64,000 bases of DNA, from contig JAHBUC010000002.1 in NCBI GenBank assembly GCA_019638275.1, positions 248,001 through 312,000 of the forward strand, read 5' to 3'. The position numbers were made by a program, and so were the translations under genes. Numbering within the stretch: position 1 is the stretch's first letter; every line of letters begins with the position of its first letter. The stretch comes from Cyclobacteriaceae bacterium (GTDB lineage: Bacteria; Bacteroidota; Bacteroidia; Cytophagales; Cyclobacteriaceae). Below are positions 1 to 8,932 of this stretch, in pieces. The notes below the pieces were generated by a model. It searched no databases, had not been told where the DNA came from, and was given only the letters and a program-made list of their open reading frames with translations.

Positions 1-675
1 CGTTAAATCCATGTGTCGCGCAACCAGAATTTCAGGCACTGTACTCATGCCCACAACATCTGCTCCGATGGTTCGCAGGTAACGATACTCGGCTCGGGTT
101 TCCAAACTTGGGCCTTGCACTGCTGCATAAACTCCAGTATGGAGGTTTATTTTTTCTTTCTTCGCAATACGCAACAATTTCTTGTTAAGTTCTTTTGAAT
201 AAGGCTCACTCATATCCGGAAAGCGCTCGCCAAAAAATTCAAAGTTCTCTCCGCGTAACGGATTGTTCGGCTGCAGGTTGATGTGGTCTTCCAATAACAT
301 CAGTTCACCTTTTCGCCAATTCAGGTTTACATTGCCCGCAGCATTTGAAACCAACAGGTACTGAACACCCAGCATATGCATCACCCGAATGGGCAGTGCA
401 ATCTGGTGCATGGTGTAACCCTCATAGTAATGCAGGCGACCGCGCATGGCCATAACCGATTTTCCATGTACTTTTCCAAAAATCAGCTGACCCTTGTGCG
501 TGGCTACCGTTGTAATCGGGAAGTAGGGAATGGCATTGTAGTTGATCACAACCGGTTCTTCAATCTCCTCTACCATACGATCGCCCAGGCCGGTACCCAG
601 AATTATTCCCACTTCCGGTTTAGCAGCGATTCGCTTCTGAATAAATTCTGTTGCTTCTTTTATCTGGTTAAGCAT
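1..675 (-). CDS. purine nucleoside phosphorylase (partial, C-terminus off window)
   Basis: The reading frame is open from an ATG at 675 to the left edge (225 codons), so about 50 C-terminal residues of a roughly 270-residue family are missing. The enzyme cleaves purine nucleosides with phosphate to free base and (deoxy)ribose-1-phosphate in the cytoplasm, for purine salvage. Visible family motifs: GIILGTGLGD (phosphate site) near the N-terminus, a MRGRLHYYEGYT stretch, VSNAAGNVN in the middle, and GADVVGMSTVPE (base/ribose site) near the edge. The start is fixed by an in-frame stop just upstream (694-696). A -7 box for this strand lies at 695-702. The family (trimeric, PNP type I) is clear. 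Confidence 0.93.
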   Translation of the reverse strand, partial: MLNQIKEATEFIQKRIAAKPEVGIILGTGLGDRMVEEIEEPVVINYNAIPYFPITTVATHKGQLIFGKVHGKSVMAMRGRLHYYEGYTMHQIALPIRVMHMLGVQYLLVSNAAGNVNLNWRKGELMLLEDHINLQPNNPLRGENFEFFGERFPDMSEPYSKELNKKLLRIAKKEKINLHTGVYAAVQGPSLETRAEYRYLRTIGADVVGMSTVPEILVARHMDLT

Positions 676-694
676 ATCATCACTTGCTGAAAGT

Positions 695-702
695 CAAATG
701 TA
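695..702 (-). promoter_or_regulatory. -7 box of the phosphorylase gene
   Basis: On the minus strand this reads TACATTTG, an exact match to the Bacteroidota -7 consensus TAnnTTTG, 20 nt before the ATG. I see no TTG at the usual 19-21 bp further upstream, so only the -7 half is supported. Confidence 0.5.
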
Positions 703-841
703 ACAATTCAAACTCAACTGTATCCGGACGAGCAAATCAATTTGCTGCTCATCAAAAGTTACTGTTTTACAAAGCAAATAACGCTACCTTTAACCTTGCT
801 TCGATTTTGTTTTTACTAACGAAAGCGTAAACCTTATCTCT

Positions 842-2695
842 ATGAAGAATTACATCCTCATTCTATCTGCCTGGCTATTCAGCTTCGCGGCTTTGGCCCA
901 ATCGTTCAACACCTTTCCGGTTACCACGCAAAAACCACCGCTGCATGGCCGGCATTGGATGGCCGTAACGGGCAAGCCCTTATCGGCTACAGCCGGAGCG
1001 ATGATTTTCAGCAAAGGGGGTAATGCCGTTGATGCAGCCTGCGCCATTCTGGCAGCCAACTGCACCATGTGGGATGTGCTGAGTTGGGGAGGCGAAACGC
1101 AGGCGCTCATCTACAATCCGAAAACAAAAAAAGTAATGGCCATCAACGCACTGGGTGTAGCCCCTACCGGAGCAACTGCTCAGTTCTTTAAGGACAAAGA
1201 CATGAAATACCCGCCACAGTACGGTCCGTTGGCAGCGGTTACACCCGGCACACCGGGTGGCTTGTTAACCATGCTGGCCGAATATGGTACCATGAGTTTA
1301 AAAGATGTATTGGCACCTGCCATGCAAATGGCCGAAGGGTATCCGATTGAAGCGCAAACTGCCAACTCGATTGAACGCGAAAAAAATAGAATCAAAGAGT
1401 GGCCGTATTCAAAAAAAGTTTTTCTGACCCATCCGGGTGAAGAGCGTGAAGCACCTTATGCCGGAGAAATTTTTGTACAGAAAGATTTATTGGAGACACT
1501 GAAGAAAATGGTAGAAGCCGAACAACAGGCATTGAAAAAAGGCAAATCCCGCAAAGATGCCATCTATGCAGCCTACGATCGGTTTTATAAAGGTGACATC
1601 GCGAAAGAATTTGCCAGGGGCTGTCAGGAGCAGGGCGGATTGATTACCGAACAAGATCTAGCCAACTGGAAAGTAAAAATTGAAGAACCGTTGATGACTA
1701 CTTATAGAGGCATTGAGGTGTATAAACTGCAGCAATGGACGCAAGGGCCGGTGATGTTGCAAACGTTGAACATCCTGGAAAACTTCGACCTGAAGTCGAT
1801 GGGATATAATACATCGCGATACATTCATACGCTGTATCAATCCATGAACCTGGCTTTTGCCGATCGGGATTTCTACTATGGCGATCCGGCATTTGCTCCC
1901 GAAGAACCGATGAAAGGCTTGCTCTCGAAAGAGTATGCAAAAGAACGTGCAAAGCTGATTAATCCTGAACGCAACGATCCGAAAATCGGACCGGGCGATC
2001 CATACCCCTATGAAGGAAAAGTAAATCCGTACAACGACTTGCTGAAAAACTGGGGCAATCAACAAAGCAATTTGTATACACCCATGAATGAAAAATATTT
2101 TGAAGACTTTGCAGCAGGCACAACGTCTATTGAAACTGCCGACAAAGAAGGCTGGGTGGTTTCTGTAACGCCCAGTGGCGGTTGGGTGCCTGCCTGTATT
2201 GCAGGCAACACCGGTATCGGTATGAGTCAGCGTATGCAAAGTTTTGTGTTAGACGAAAAAGAAAATCCGTTTAATGTTGTTGAGCCCGGCAAACGCCCAC
2301 GAGTTACGCTAACCCCAAGTATGGCGTTGAAAGATGGCAAACCGTACATCTCATTTGCCAAGCAAGCCGGTGATGAGCAAGATCAATTGTTGATTCAGTT
2401 TTTTCTGAATATGGTTGAGTTTAACATGACCGTTCAGGAAGCGTGTGAAGCGCCAAGCTTTTTAACTAACCAGATGTATTCCAGCTTCGGCAACCATGAA
2501 AAACAACCCGGCTCCTTGATACTGAACAATCAAATGCCTCCCTGGTCGCGAAAGGAACTCGGACAAATGGGTTACCGGATATCATACCGTGAGCGTACAA
2601 GCGGACCGGTAAACGCGATTTTCTTCGATTGGAAAAACGGAAGTTTCTGGGGTGGGTCGAGTAACCATGGAGAGGATTATGGGATTGGGTGGTAA
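842..2695 (+). CDS. gamma-glutamyltransferase-family protein, divergent
   Basis: 617 residues with a signal peptide (residues 1-20, ending AALAQ), so exported. The Ntn-hydrolase family self-cleaves before a Thr that becomes the nucleophile; here that is Thr427 in AAGTTSIET (usual GTTHxS). The GGNAVDAA motif near the N-terminus and PRVTLTPSMALKDGKP near residue 490 also fit. However, the normal R-E-T-A-P segment, whose Arg holds the substrate alpha-carboxylate, reads INALGVAP, and the usual G-x-x-S-S pair after the nucleophile is replaced. The fold and self-processing are likely; classical glutathione hydrolysis is doubtful, and another amide (acylase-type) substrate is possible. It stands alone, followed by a repeat and a PLP-enzyme gene. 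Confidence 0.85.
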   Translation: MKNYILILSAWLFSFAALAQSFNTFPVTTQKPPLHGRHWMAVTGKPLSATAGAMIFSKGGNAVDAACAILAANCTMWDVLSWGGETQALIYNPKTKKVMAINALGVAPTGATAQFFKDKDMKYPPQYGPLAAVTPGTPGGLLTMLAEYGTMSLKDVLAPAMQMAEGYPIEAQTANSIEREKNRIKEWPYSKKVFLTHPGEEREAPYAGEIFVQKDLLETLKKMVEAEQQALKKGKSRKDAIYAAYDRFYKGDIAKEFARGCQEQGGLITEQDLANWKVKIEEPLMTTYRGIEVYKLQQWTQGPVMLQTLNILENFDLKSMGYNTSRYIHTLYQSMNLAFADRDFYYGDPAFAPEEPMKGLLSKEYAKERAKLINPERNDPKIGPGDPYPYEGKVNPYNDLLKNWGNQQSNLYTPMNEKYFEDFAAGTTSIETADKEGWVVSVTPSGGWVPACIAGNTGIGMSQRMQSFVLDEKENPFNVVEPGKRPRVTLTPSMALKDGKPYISFAKQAGDEQDQLLIQFFLNMVEFNMTVQEACEAPSFLTNQMYSSFGNHEKQPGSLILNNQMPPWSRKELGQMGYRISYRERTSGPVNAIFFDWKNGSFWGGSSNHGEDYGIGW

Positions 2696-2702
2696 AAAAG
2701 TG

Positions 2703-2728
2703 GGCAGTGGCAGTAGGCAGTAGGCAAT
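2703..2728. repeat. GGCAGTAGGCA short interspersed repeat, copy 1
   Basis: Three slightly imperfect tandem units of GGCAGTA(GGCA) fill the gap behind the transferase gene. The same word recurs at 4692-4758 and 15943-16003, always between genes. Confidence 0.7.
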
Positions 2729-2778
2729 CATATGTAAATGCTAACTTGTAGACTAAACAGAATAAACAATCGTACTGC

Positions 2779-3873
2779 ATGTTTCCCCTGATTGAGCCTA
2801 CACTTCTTCTTGATAAACAAAAATGTTTGTCGAACATCTCCATCATGGCAGAAAAGACCCGAAAGAACAACGTCATCTTTCGGCCGCATTTTAAAACCCA
2901 CCAGTCGCATGAAGTAGGCAGGTGGTTTCGCGAGTTTGGTGTGGATAAAATTACGGTGTCGTCTGTGAAGATGGCCGAATACTTTGCGCAGGATGGCTGG
3001 AATGATATAACCGTTGCCTTTCCGGTAAACATTCACGAGAAAGATCGGCTGAACCGGTTGGCTGAAAAAATAAGCCTGAACCTGTTGGTTGTTTCACCTG
3101 AGACTGCTGAATTGCTTGGCAAGGAAATTCACCATCCGATCAATTTATTCATTGAAATAGATACCGGGTATCACCGCACCGGTGTTGATCCGGAAAATAC
3201 TGATTTGCTTGATGCCATTCTAAACCGTATTGATGCCTATCCAAACCTGACGTTAAAAGGATTTCTGACACATGATGGTCACAGCTATAAAATCCGAAAC
3301 GACAAAAAGGCTATACGCAACATTCATCAAAACAGCAGCTTAATTGCAAATACACTCAAGAAAAAGTATTCACAACGCTATCCTGATTTAATTTTTTCCA
3401 TTGGTGACACCCCAACTTGCAGCGTGGCCGATTCCTTTTATGATATTGATGAGATACGGCCGGGTAATTTTGTGTTTTATGATTTTATGCAAGTTGCCAT
3501 TGGTTCATGTGCCCTGGAACAAATTGCTGTGGCTATGGCTTGCCCGGTAGTTGCCACCTATCCGGAGCGAAATGAAATTGTTGTGCACGGTGGAGCAGTT
3601 CACTTCTCAAAAGATTCACTTGCACTTCCTAATGGAAACTCCTTTGGTAAAGTTGTTCGCCTGACGGAAACCGGATGGAGCACCGAAGAAACCGGTATGT
3701 ATATCAAATCCCTTTCGCAAGAACACGGAATCATTCATGCGGAAAAAAATCAAGCTAAAAATTTTCAGGTTGGTAATTGGCTGGGTGTGCTACCGATACA
3801 CTCTTGCCTGACGGCTGATGTGATGAAGACTTACAAAACCCTGGAAGGCGAAACAATTACCATGATGCGGTAG
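2779..3873 (+). CDS. D-serine dehydratase / D-threonine aldolase-type PLP enzyme
   Basis: 364 residues. The N-terminal TIM barrel is of the alanine-racemase type with the PLP Schiff-base Lys39 in RPHFKTHQS. The C-terminal beta domain carries HGGAVHFSKD and a PIHSCLTAD motif in which His341 and Cys343 match the zinc ligands of eukaryotic-type D-serine dehydratase (DSD1). Family members deaminate D-serine to pyruvate or cleave D-threonine/3-hydroxy-aspartate in a metal- and PLP-dependent way. The H-x-C pair favours the DSD1 branch; the exact substrate cannot be read from sequence. The gene is convergent with the creatininase-like gene, only 4 bp apart. Cytoplasmic, with no signal peptide. Confidence 0.86.
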   Translation: MFPLIEPTLLLDKQKCLSNISIMAEKTRKNNVIFRPHFKTHQSHEVGRWFREFGVDKITVSSVKMAEYFAQDGWNDITVAFPVNIHEKDRLNRLAEKISLNLLVVSPETAELLGKEIHHPINLFIEIDTGYHRTGVDPENTDLLDAILNRIDAYPNLTLKGFLTHDGHSYKIRNDKKAIRNIHQNSSLIANTLKKKYSQRYPDLIFSIGDTPTCSVADSFYDIDEIRPGNFVFYDFMQVAIGSCALEQIAVAMACPVVATYPERNEIVVHGGAVHFSKDSLALPNGNSFGKVVRLTETGWSTEETGMYIKSLSQEHGIIHAEKNQAKNFQVGNWLGVLPIHSCLTADVMKTYKTLEGETITMMR

Positions 3874-3877
3874 TGGC

Positions 3878-4639
3878 TTACGCGTAGAAATCTTCCGGCT
3901 TTGTTTTAGCCACCTCAACAAAAAACTGCGCTACCTTCTCCGTTACCGCCTTAAAATATTTCTCTCCTTTTTCGCGGGTTGCTTTGCGCGGATTACCCAC
4001 ACCGGTTGATGTCGTAACCTGAGTCCACTTGCGTTCGGCCCAAGCCCAGCCTTCACGAATAGCGGTAAACCTGAATTTTTTAGCAGCGCCATCACCCGCT
4101 TCCGACAAAGGCAACACCAGGTCGGGGCGTAAATACAACATCAGGCTGGTTTCCATTTCACCGGCATGATCATCTCTATTTTCAAAAAACTGTGACTGCT
4201 CAAGCGCCTGAAACCAATTGCAGGTGGTGATAAACATAGCTGGAAAACGGAGGCCGAGTTCGCGAATCATCTGTTTGAACTCATTACCACCATGACTGTT
4301 CAGAATAATAAGTTTATGAATGCCTTGCCGGTTTAGTACTTCAATCAAATCGTTCAACACCAGAAGTTGCGTTGACGGATTCATGTTCATATCAAGCTTA
4401 ACATCAAACTGACCCGTGTTTACTCCGAATGGTATTGTGGGCAACACAATTAATCTCGCACCCTGTTCCCATGCCAATCGCGCAGCTTCAGCAGCTATGT
4501 GTTCCGATTCAATGATATCTGTGGCATAAGGCAAATGATAGTTATGTGCTTCACAGGCTCCCCACGGAAGAATGGCAACATCAAATGAAGCATCCTTGAT
4601 GTGTTTCCAGTTTGTTTCTGCCAGGATGTAGGGACGCAT
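3878..4639 (-). CDS. creatininase family protein
   Basis: 253 residues from the ATG at 4639. Motifs of the metal-dependent creatininase/FAPy-deformylase fold: LPWGACEAHNYHLPYATD near the N-terminus (Glu, His and Asp ligands), ILNSHGGNE in the middle, and DDHAGEMETSLML (His and Glu ligands). Known members hydrolyse creatinine or act in riboflavin/F420 (MftE, ArfB) pathways; this one cannot be assigned a substrate. A longer frame begins at 4717, but its first 26 codons read through the intergenic GGCAGTAGGCA repeat and have no family similarity, so the start at 4639 (MRPYILAETNW) is preferred. Confidence 0.88.
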   Translation of the reverse strand: MRPYILAETNWKHIKDASFDVAILPWGACEAHNYHLPYATDIIESEHIAAEAARLAWEQGARLIVLPTIPFGVNTGQFDVKLDMNMNPSTQLLVLNDLIEVLNRQGIHKLIILNSHGGNEFKQMIRELGLRFPAMFITTCNWFQALEQSQFFENRDDHAGEMETSLMLYLRPDLVLPLSEAGDGAAKKFRFTAIREGWAWAERKWTQVTTSTGVGNPRKATREKGEKYFKAVTEKVAQFFVEVAKTKPEDFYA

Positions 4640-4691
4640 GTAACAAAGTCTATTAATGATCAACTCACTAGTTTCGTATTTTCTAAAATAT

Positions 4692-4758
4692 GCAGTAGGC
4701 AAATTATCAGTAGGCAATTTGCCTACTGCCTTTGCCTATTGCCTGTTTCTTAGGCAAA
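4692..4758. repeat. GGCAGTAGGCA repeat, copy 2, palindromic
   Basis: Several copies of (C)AGTAGGCAA in both orientations. Positions 4708-4728 form a near-perfect 21-bp palindrome (CAGTAGGCA...TGCCTACTG). It lies between two minus-strand genes and could fold as a terminator-like hairpin. Confidence 0.75.
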
Positions 4759-4797
4759 GATCCCTTACAAATCAAATCGAATCAAGCAGCTAACCGA

Positions 4798-5766
4798 TTA
4801 ATAATCAGATACCGGAAGCGCAACCTGGTAAACCTTTCCTCGCTTTACCGTGAGTCGATCATCGCGTAACCAAGGATTGTAACGCTTCAGTAATTTATAG
4901 TTCACGCCTTGTTGTTTGGAAAACCGAATGAGGTCAGGAATGGTCTCCTTCACTTCAACGTAACGAAGTTGCTCTTGCTGATATAAGTGCTTGGCATTCA
5001 CGTTAAATCCATATTTTGCTGGATTCTCGATAATCTCCTTAATCGCGATTATCCGAAATACATAGCGTGAGGTTTCTTCAACCAAATGCAAATCATAAAA
5101 ATTATCTACCTGTTGGTTTTCAAGCGCGCGACCAACACCGGCAATGCCCCGGTTGTAGGATGCGGCTACCAGCGTCCAGTCTCCAAATTTTCTATAGGCA
5201 TTGTTCAGGTACTTGCACGCAGCCTCCGTTGCTTTTAACGGATCATAGCGTTCATCTACTTCCTTGTCAATTTCAAGACCCAATTCCCGGCCAGATGTTT
5301 TCAATATTTGCCAGAAACCCACGGCTTCTTTGGGAGAAATATCATTCAGTAATCCCGATTCAATCAAGGGGAGATACTTAAAATCGTCAGGGATATTATG
5401 CTTGCGCAGAATCTCTTCCATCTGCGGTAGCCAGCGGTTAGCGCGTTTGATTAAAAAGATGGTGCTGCTGTGTAAGTAAATGTTGATCTGCAATTCGCGA
5501 TCTAAACGTTCAAGTACATCAGGGATTTCGATGGGAACACGTTCACCTGCGAAATTCAAATTAGCCGGAAGGTCGTACGAAACAGCATAGTATTGCGGAA
5601 CAGAGCCTTCAAATTCAGCCGGTGAAAGTGTGCCATCTTTCAGGCCTTCAGCTTGTTTGTTGTTCTTTACCAGTTCCTTTACCTGATCGTGCGTGTACCG
5701 CACAAACCCCAACACAATGGCCAGCGAGAGCAATGATATAAGTAATGGAAGGTTTCGTGTAAGCAT
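4798..5766 (-). CDS. membrane-anchored lytic transglycosylase (SLT domain, MltD-like)
   Basis: 322 residues. An N-terminal membrane helix (LPLLISLLSLAIVLGFV, about 6-22) anchors it facing the periplasm. The SLT/lysozyme-like domain spans about residues 125-235: LPLIESGLLN holds the catalytic Glu, followed by KEAVGFWQI, DPLKATEAACKYL and VAASYNRG, all diagnostic. The C-terminal ~55 residues resemble a LysM-like peptidoglycan-binding segment (YNPWLRDDRLTVKRGKVY). It cleaves murein glycan strands to 1,6-anhydro-muropeptides. Family members often have several LysM repeats; only one weak one is seen here. Confidence 0.88.
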   Translation of the reverse strand: MLTRNLPLLISLLSLAIVLGFVRYTHDQVKELVKNNKQAEGLKDGTLSPAEFEGSVPQYYAVSYDLPANLNFAGERVPIEIPDVLERLDRELQINIYLHSSTIFLIKRANRWLPQMEEILRKHNIPDDFKYLPLIESGLLNDISPKEAVGFWQILKTSGRELGLEIDKEVDERYDPLKATEAACKYLNNAYRKFGDWTLVAASYNRGIAGVGRALENQQVDNFYDLHLVEETSRYVFRIIAIKEIIENPAKYGFNVNAKHLYQQEQLRYVEVKETIPDLIRFSKQQGVNYKLLKRYNPWLRDDRLTVKRGKVYQVALPVSDY

Positions 5767-5808
5767 AAGCTTATTTAATTTTTTGTTTTAACCACAGAGC
5801 ACACTGTG

Positions 5809-6570
5809 TTAAAAATTCGGAGCCAGCAAATACTTCGAATAGAAATCATCAATGGCCTTCACAGCATCTTCAGGCGTATCCACCACACTAAACAAGTCAA
5901 GATCTTCCGGGCTGATCATACCTTCTTCAATCAATACATCTTTCACCCACTTCAGCCAACCCTGCCAAAATTTTTTACCCACCATCACAATCGGGAACCG
6001 GCCGATTTTTTTAGTTTGAATGAGTGTTAGCGCCTCCGTGAGTTCATCCAATGTTCCAAAGCCCCCAGGCATGATAATAAATCCCTGCGAGTACTTTACA
6101 AAAATCACCTTCCTCACAAAAAAGTAATCGAACGTGATAAGCTTGTCTGGATCGATGTAAATATTTCCTTTTTGTTCAAACGGAAGAAAAATGTTCAACC
6201 CTACGGACTTACCACCTGCGCGGTGCGCGCCCTTGTTACCGGCTTCCATAATACCGGGGCCACCACCGGTAATAACTCCGTATCCATGTTGCACCAGTTT
6301 GTAAGCAATCTCTTCGGCTGTTTTATAATAACCGTTTGTAGCCTTTGTTCTCGCTGATCCAAAAATAGAAACACACGGGCCGATCTTCGCCAGTTTTTCC
6401 ATGCCCTCCACAAACTCGCTCATCACCTTAAAGATCATCCAACTGTTGGCACCCTTTATTTCTGCCCAGTCTTTGTCTTTAAAGGCTTTGCGAATGCGAT
6501 GTTCCTCTTCAATAGCTTGTTGAATCAGTTCGGGATCAGCTTTGCGTTTACTGCTCTTCTTGCTTTTCAT
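5809..6570 (-). CDS. LOG family protein (TIGR00730)
   Basis: 253 residues with the two family signatures GGGPGIMEAGNKGAH and PGGFGTLDELTEAL (the PGGxGTxxE nucleotide-binding loop). Family members hydrolyse nucleoside 5'-monophosphates or cytokinin ribotides to base plus ribose-5-phosphate; in non-plant-associated bacteria the role is nucleotide housekeeping. The N-terminus (about 45 residues, KSKKSSKRKADPE) is charged and variable. It is the middle gene of a minus-strand row of three. Confidence 0.9.
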   Translation of the reverse strand: MKSKKSSKRKADPELIQQAIEEEHRIRKAFKDKDWAEIKGANSWMIFKVMSEFVEGMEKLAKIGPCVSIFGSARTKATNGYYKTAEEIAYKLVQHGYGVITGGGPGIMEAGNKGAHRAGGKSVGLNIFLPFEQKGNIYIDPDKLITFDYFFVRKVIFVKYSQGFIIMPGGFGTLDELTEALTLIQTKKIGRFPIVMVGKKFWQGWLKWVKDVLIEEGMISPEDLDLFSVVDTPEDAVKAIDDFYSKYLLAPNF

Positions 6571-6649
6571 AGATCAAAATTTTCAACGGCATGATAGATC
6601 TGCCACGTATCCGAAATATACGAGTATGATTTGAAAAAGATTTGATCTG

Positions 6650-7567
6650 CTATTTTGGTTCGCTCAGCAAGTTGGTCAGCGCTCCATCCAAATCCGGATA
6701 GTGATAGGTAAATCCGGCCTGTGCAATTTTCTCTCCCGAAACTTTACTTCCCTTCAACACCAGATCGGCCATTTCACCCAACATCAGCTTTAGCACAAAG
6801 CCGGGAACAGGTGGAAGCCACAGCGGTTTTTTAAGAGCTTTGGCAATGGCTTTGGTTAGTTCCTTATTACTAACCCATAACGGTCCTACACCATTGTAAG
6901 CACCTTGCAGGTGTTCCTTCTTCATGGCATACACAAACATTCGGCATAGATCATCGATGTGTATCCAACTCATGTATTGCTGCCCTGAACCGAGCGGTGC
7001 GCCTACGCCCCATCGCACAGGATTGGCCATTTCCTTTAAGGCACCCCCCTTCTCACTCAACACAATGCCGATTCTGATTTTAGCCGTACGAATATTCAAC
7101 TCCTGGATATGGTTGATCTCCGTTTCCCAATCATTTACCACCGAGGCCAGAAAATCGGAACCCGGTTTGCTATCTTCTGCAAACACCGTTTCTCCTCCCT
7201 CAAAACCGTAGTATCCAATGGCTGAAGCTGAAACGAATGTTTTAACTGTATGATTTGATTTTTTCAGCAGATCAAAAAGCAAGCGGGTTGACCGGGTTCG
7301 GCTATCGCGTATTTCCTGCTTGCGGTTTTCTGTCCACGGTTTATCGGCAATACCGGCACCGGCCAGGTGAATAATGGCATCCACACCGGTTAGCGCCTCC
7401 GCATCCATTACCCCTCGGTTTACATCCCACGTAAACGAAGGAACCACTCCTTGCTTTTTTGAGCGACCCAAATGAACAACCTGAAAGCCTTCGGCTATAA
7501 GCATTTCAGTAAGCTTTGTTCCAATAAGGCCAGATGCCCCGGTAATCAATACTCTTTTTGGAATCAA
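6650..7567 (-). CDS. TIGR01777-family NAD(P)-dependent epimerase
   Basis: 305 residues. The Rossmann nucleotide-binding motif GASGLIGTKL starts at residue 10, followed by family signatures AIIHLAGAGIADKPW, VSASAIGYYG and GQQYMSWIHIDDL, and the C-terminal DUF1731 segment (PLWLPPVPGFVLKLMLGEMADLVLKGS). No substrate is established for the family. The only sensible start is a TTG codon at 7567, directly before the first beta strand (IPKRVLITGA); no in-frame ATG precedes the motif. It is divergent from the coiled-coil gene at 7608. Confidence 0.87.
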   Translation of the reverse strand: MIPKRVLITGASGLIGTKLTEMLIAEGFQVVHLGRSKKQGVVPSFTWDVNRGVMDAEALTGVDAIIHLAGAGIADKPWTENRKQEIRDSRTRSTRLLFDLLKKSNHTVKTFVSASAIGYYGFEGGETVFAEDSKPGSDFLASVVNDWETEINHIQELNIRTAKIRIGIVLSEKGGALKEMANPVRWGVGAPLGSGQQYMSWIHIDDLCRMFVYAMKKEHLQGAYNGVGPLWVSNKELTKAIAKALKKPLWLPPVPGFVLKLMLGEMADLVLKGSKVSGEKIAQAGFTYHYPDLDGALTNLLSEPK

Positions 7568-7607
7568 TTTTGTTGCGTTAGTTTTACATCATTAATTATT
7601 ATTCAAC

Positions 7608-8306
7608 ATGAAAGCACCGAAAAAGTTTGCCCTCATTTTATTTACCGTACTGTCGTGCGCTGCTTTTGCCCAAACGGTAAAGGTAAGCAAGGAAAGTTCA
7701 CGGATTAAGGGCGATCAGATTGAAGGTTTTGCGGTTGAACTGGAGGGCACCCAGGATGAAGTCTCCGCTGCCTTCAGCAAATACCTGAAGTCGTTTTCGA
7801 AGATGAAATTTGGTGCAAGCCCGATGACGCTAACCGAAACCGTGCTTGGCGGTACATCGTACAAAAGCCCCATTTATGCCACCACAAAAGAGCGGGATAA
7901 AACTACCCTGGCCTGGATTGGTTTAAAACCATCGGAATGGGGCAGTGCCGATGAGGCAGAGAAAGTGAACAAAGAACTGGAACGGGTTATGTACGAATTT
8001 GGTGTTCGTTTTTACCGCGACAAAATTCAGGTTGATGTTGAAGAGTCGCTGAAAGCTTTGCAGGCAGTAGAGCGTCAACAACAACGTTTACAAACCGAAA
8101 ACCGAAACCTGACCATCAGGTTGGAGAACAATGAAAAGGAAAAAGTACAACTGGAAAAATCGCTGGAGGTAAATAAGCTTGAAAACCTAAGCCTGCTCAC
8201 GAAAATTGAACAGAATAAAAAGAGTCAGGATTCGGTGGCTGTGGCAGCCGAGCAGATAAAGAAGGTAGTTGAATTGCACAAGGAGAAGCAGAAGAAGGTG
8301 AATTAG
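7608..8306 (+). CDS. exported coiled-coil protein of unknown function
   Basis: 232 residues. A signal peptide (about 1-22, ending AAFAQ) points to the periplasm. Residues 25-145 form a compact alpha/beta region with no recognised motif. From about 150 to the end the protein is one long charged coiled coil (QRLQTENRNLTIRLENNEKE). I do not recognise a named family. The gene is divergent from the epimerase, with about 40 bp between starts, so they may share a promoter region; a TAGTTTTA -7-like box lies about 30 nt upstream. Confidence 0.8.
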   Translation: MKAPKKFALILFTVLSCAAFAQTVKVSKESSRIKGDQIEGFAVELEGTQDEVSAAFSKYLKSFSKMKFGASPMTLTETVLGGTSYKSPIYATTKERDKTTLAWIGLKPSEWGSADEAEKVNKELERVMYEFGVRFYRDKIQVDVEESLKALQAVERQQQRLQTENRNLTIRLENNEKEKVQLEKSLEVNKLENLSLLTKIEQNKKSQDSVAVAAEQIKKVVELHKEKQKKVN

Positions 8307-8314
8307 GTTAGCTT

Positions 8315-8851
8315 TTAAAGGCCGGGTCTAATCAACCACTCGTGCCGTACTGTGTCATAATAAGTCTGTTCATTGGGCCATTCCACGAAATCAGGATTGT
8401 TCACGTATTCGTTGATATGCCCATGCTTTATCATCCACTTAAAAAGTTCGTTGCCCTTTGTTCTGAGCTCAGGCAAGTCTCCAACAGGAGTGTTGAATAT
8501 TTCTTCAAATTCCGAAATGCTTTTGTTTTCATCCAATTTTAATCTTCCACCAACTCCACGAATAGTTCCCTGAGCACTTCGGGCCGGACGAATTATATAA
8601 TAATAATGCCAGCCATCATCGGCAACCCAATATTTTTCAAAATTGAATTTACTCAACTGAGAAACATAATATTTCCTGAACTGTTGGTCGAACCGGCTTT
8701 GCCAAGTTGCCTGTTGGGGTTGTACATAAATGTAGGTGATTATATCCGTCAGTAATGAGTCGCGTTCGGTTGAAGAGTAATAGTAGTTTACACTATCTTT
8801 TTCAGTACAGGACACCAGAATTATAAGAAGGGAGAAAAAACTTAAACGCAT
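8315..8851 (-). CDS. small lipoprotein of unknown function
   Basis: 178 residues with a lipoprotein signal: hydrophobic segment followed by the lipobox LVSC (Cys15). The mature part is rich in Tyr and Trp (DGWHYYYIIRPARS) with no motif I can name. It ends 9 bp from the convergent coiled-coil gene. Codon use and signal support a real gene; the function is unknown. Confidence 0.72.
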   Translation of the reverse strand: MRLSFFSLLIILVSCTEKDSVNYYYSSTERDSLLTDIITYIYVQPQQATWQSRFDQQFRKYYVSQLSKFNFEKYWVADDGWHYYYIIRPARSAQGTIRGVGGRLKLDENKSISEFEEIFNTPVGDLPELRTKGNELFKWMIKHGHINEYVNNPDFVEWPNEQTYYDTVRHEWLIRPGL

Positions 8852-8884
8852 AACACTATAAAGTTAAGCAAAGTACAAAATAAA

Positions 8885-8912
8885 AAGTCGGAGAGTACAT
8901 TCTCCCCGACTT
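8885..8912 (-). terminator. terminator of the beta-helix lipoprotein gene
   Basis: On the minus strand AAGTCGGGGAG and CTCTCCGACTT pair around a six-base loop and are followed by TTTTTATTTT. It lies 20 bp behind the stop at 8933. Confidence 0.8.
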
Positions 8913-8932
8913 CCTAATAATATTTCCGTTTG

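Noticed and set aside
1658..2239. Long antisense frame (193 codons) in the transferase gene
   Set aside because: It lies opposite a clear coding gene, has no family motif and no promoter or signal; a composition shadow.
2466..3032. Minus-strand frame of 188 codons across 2466-3032
   Set aside because: Overlaps two well-supported plus-strand genes and crosses the GGCAGTAGGCA repeat; no protein features.
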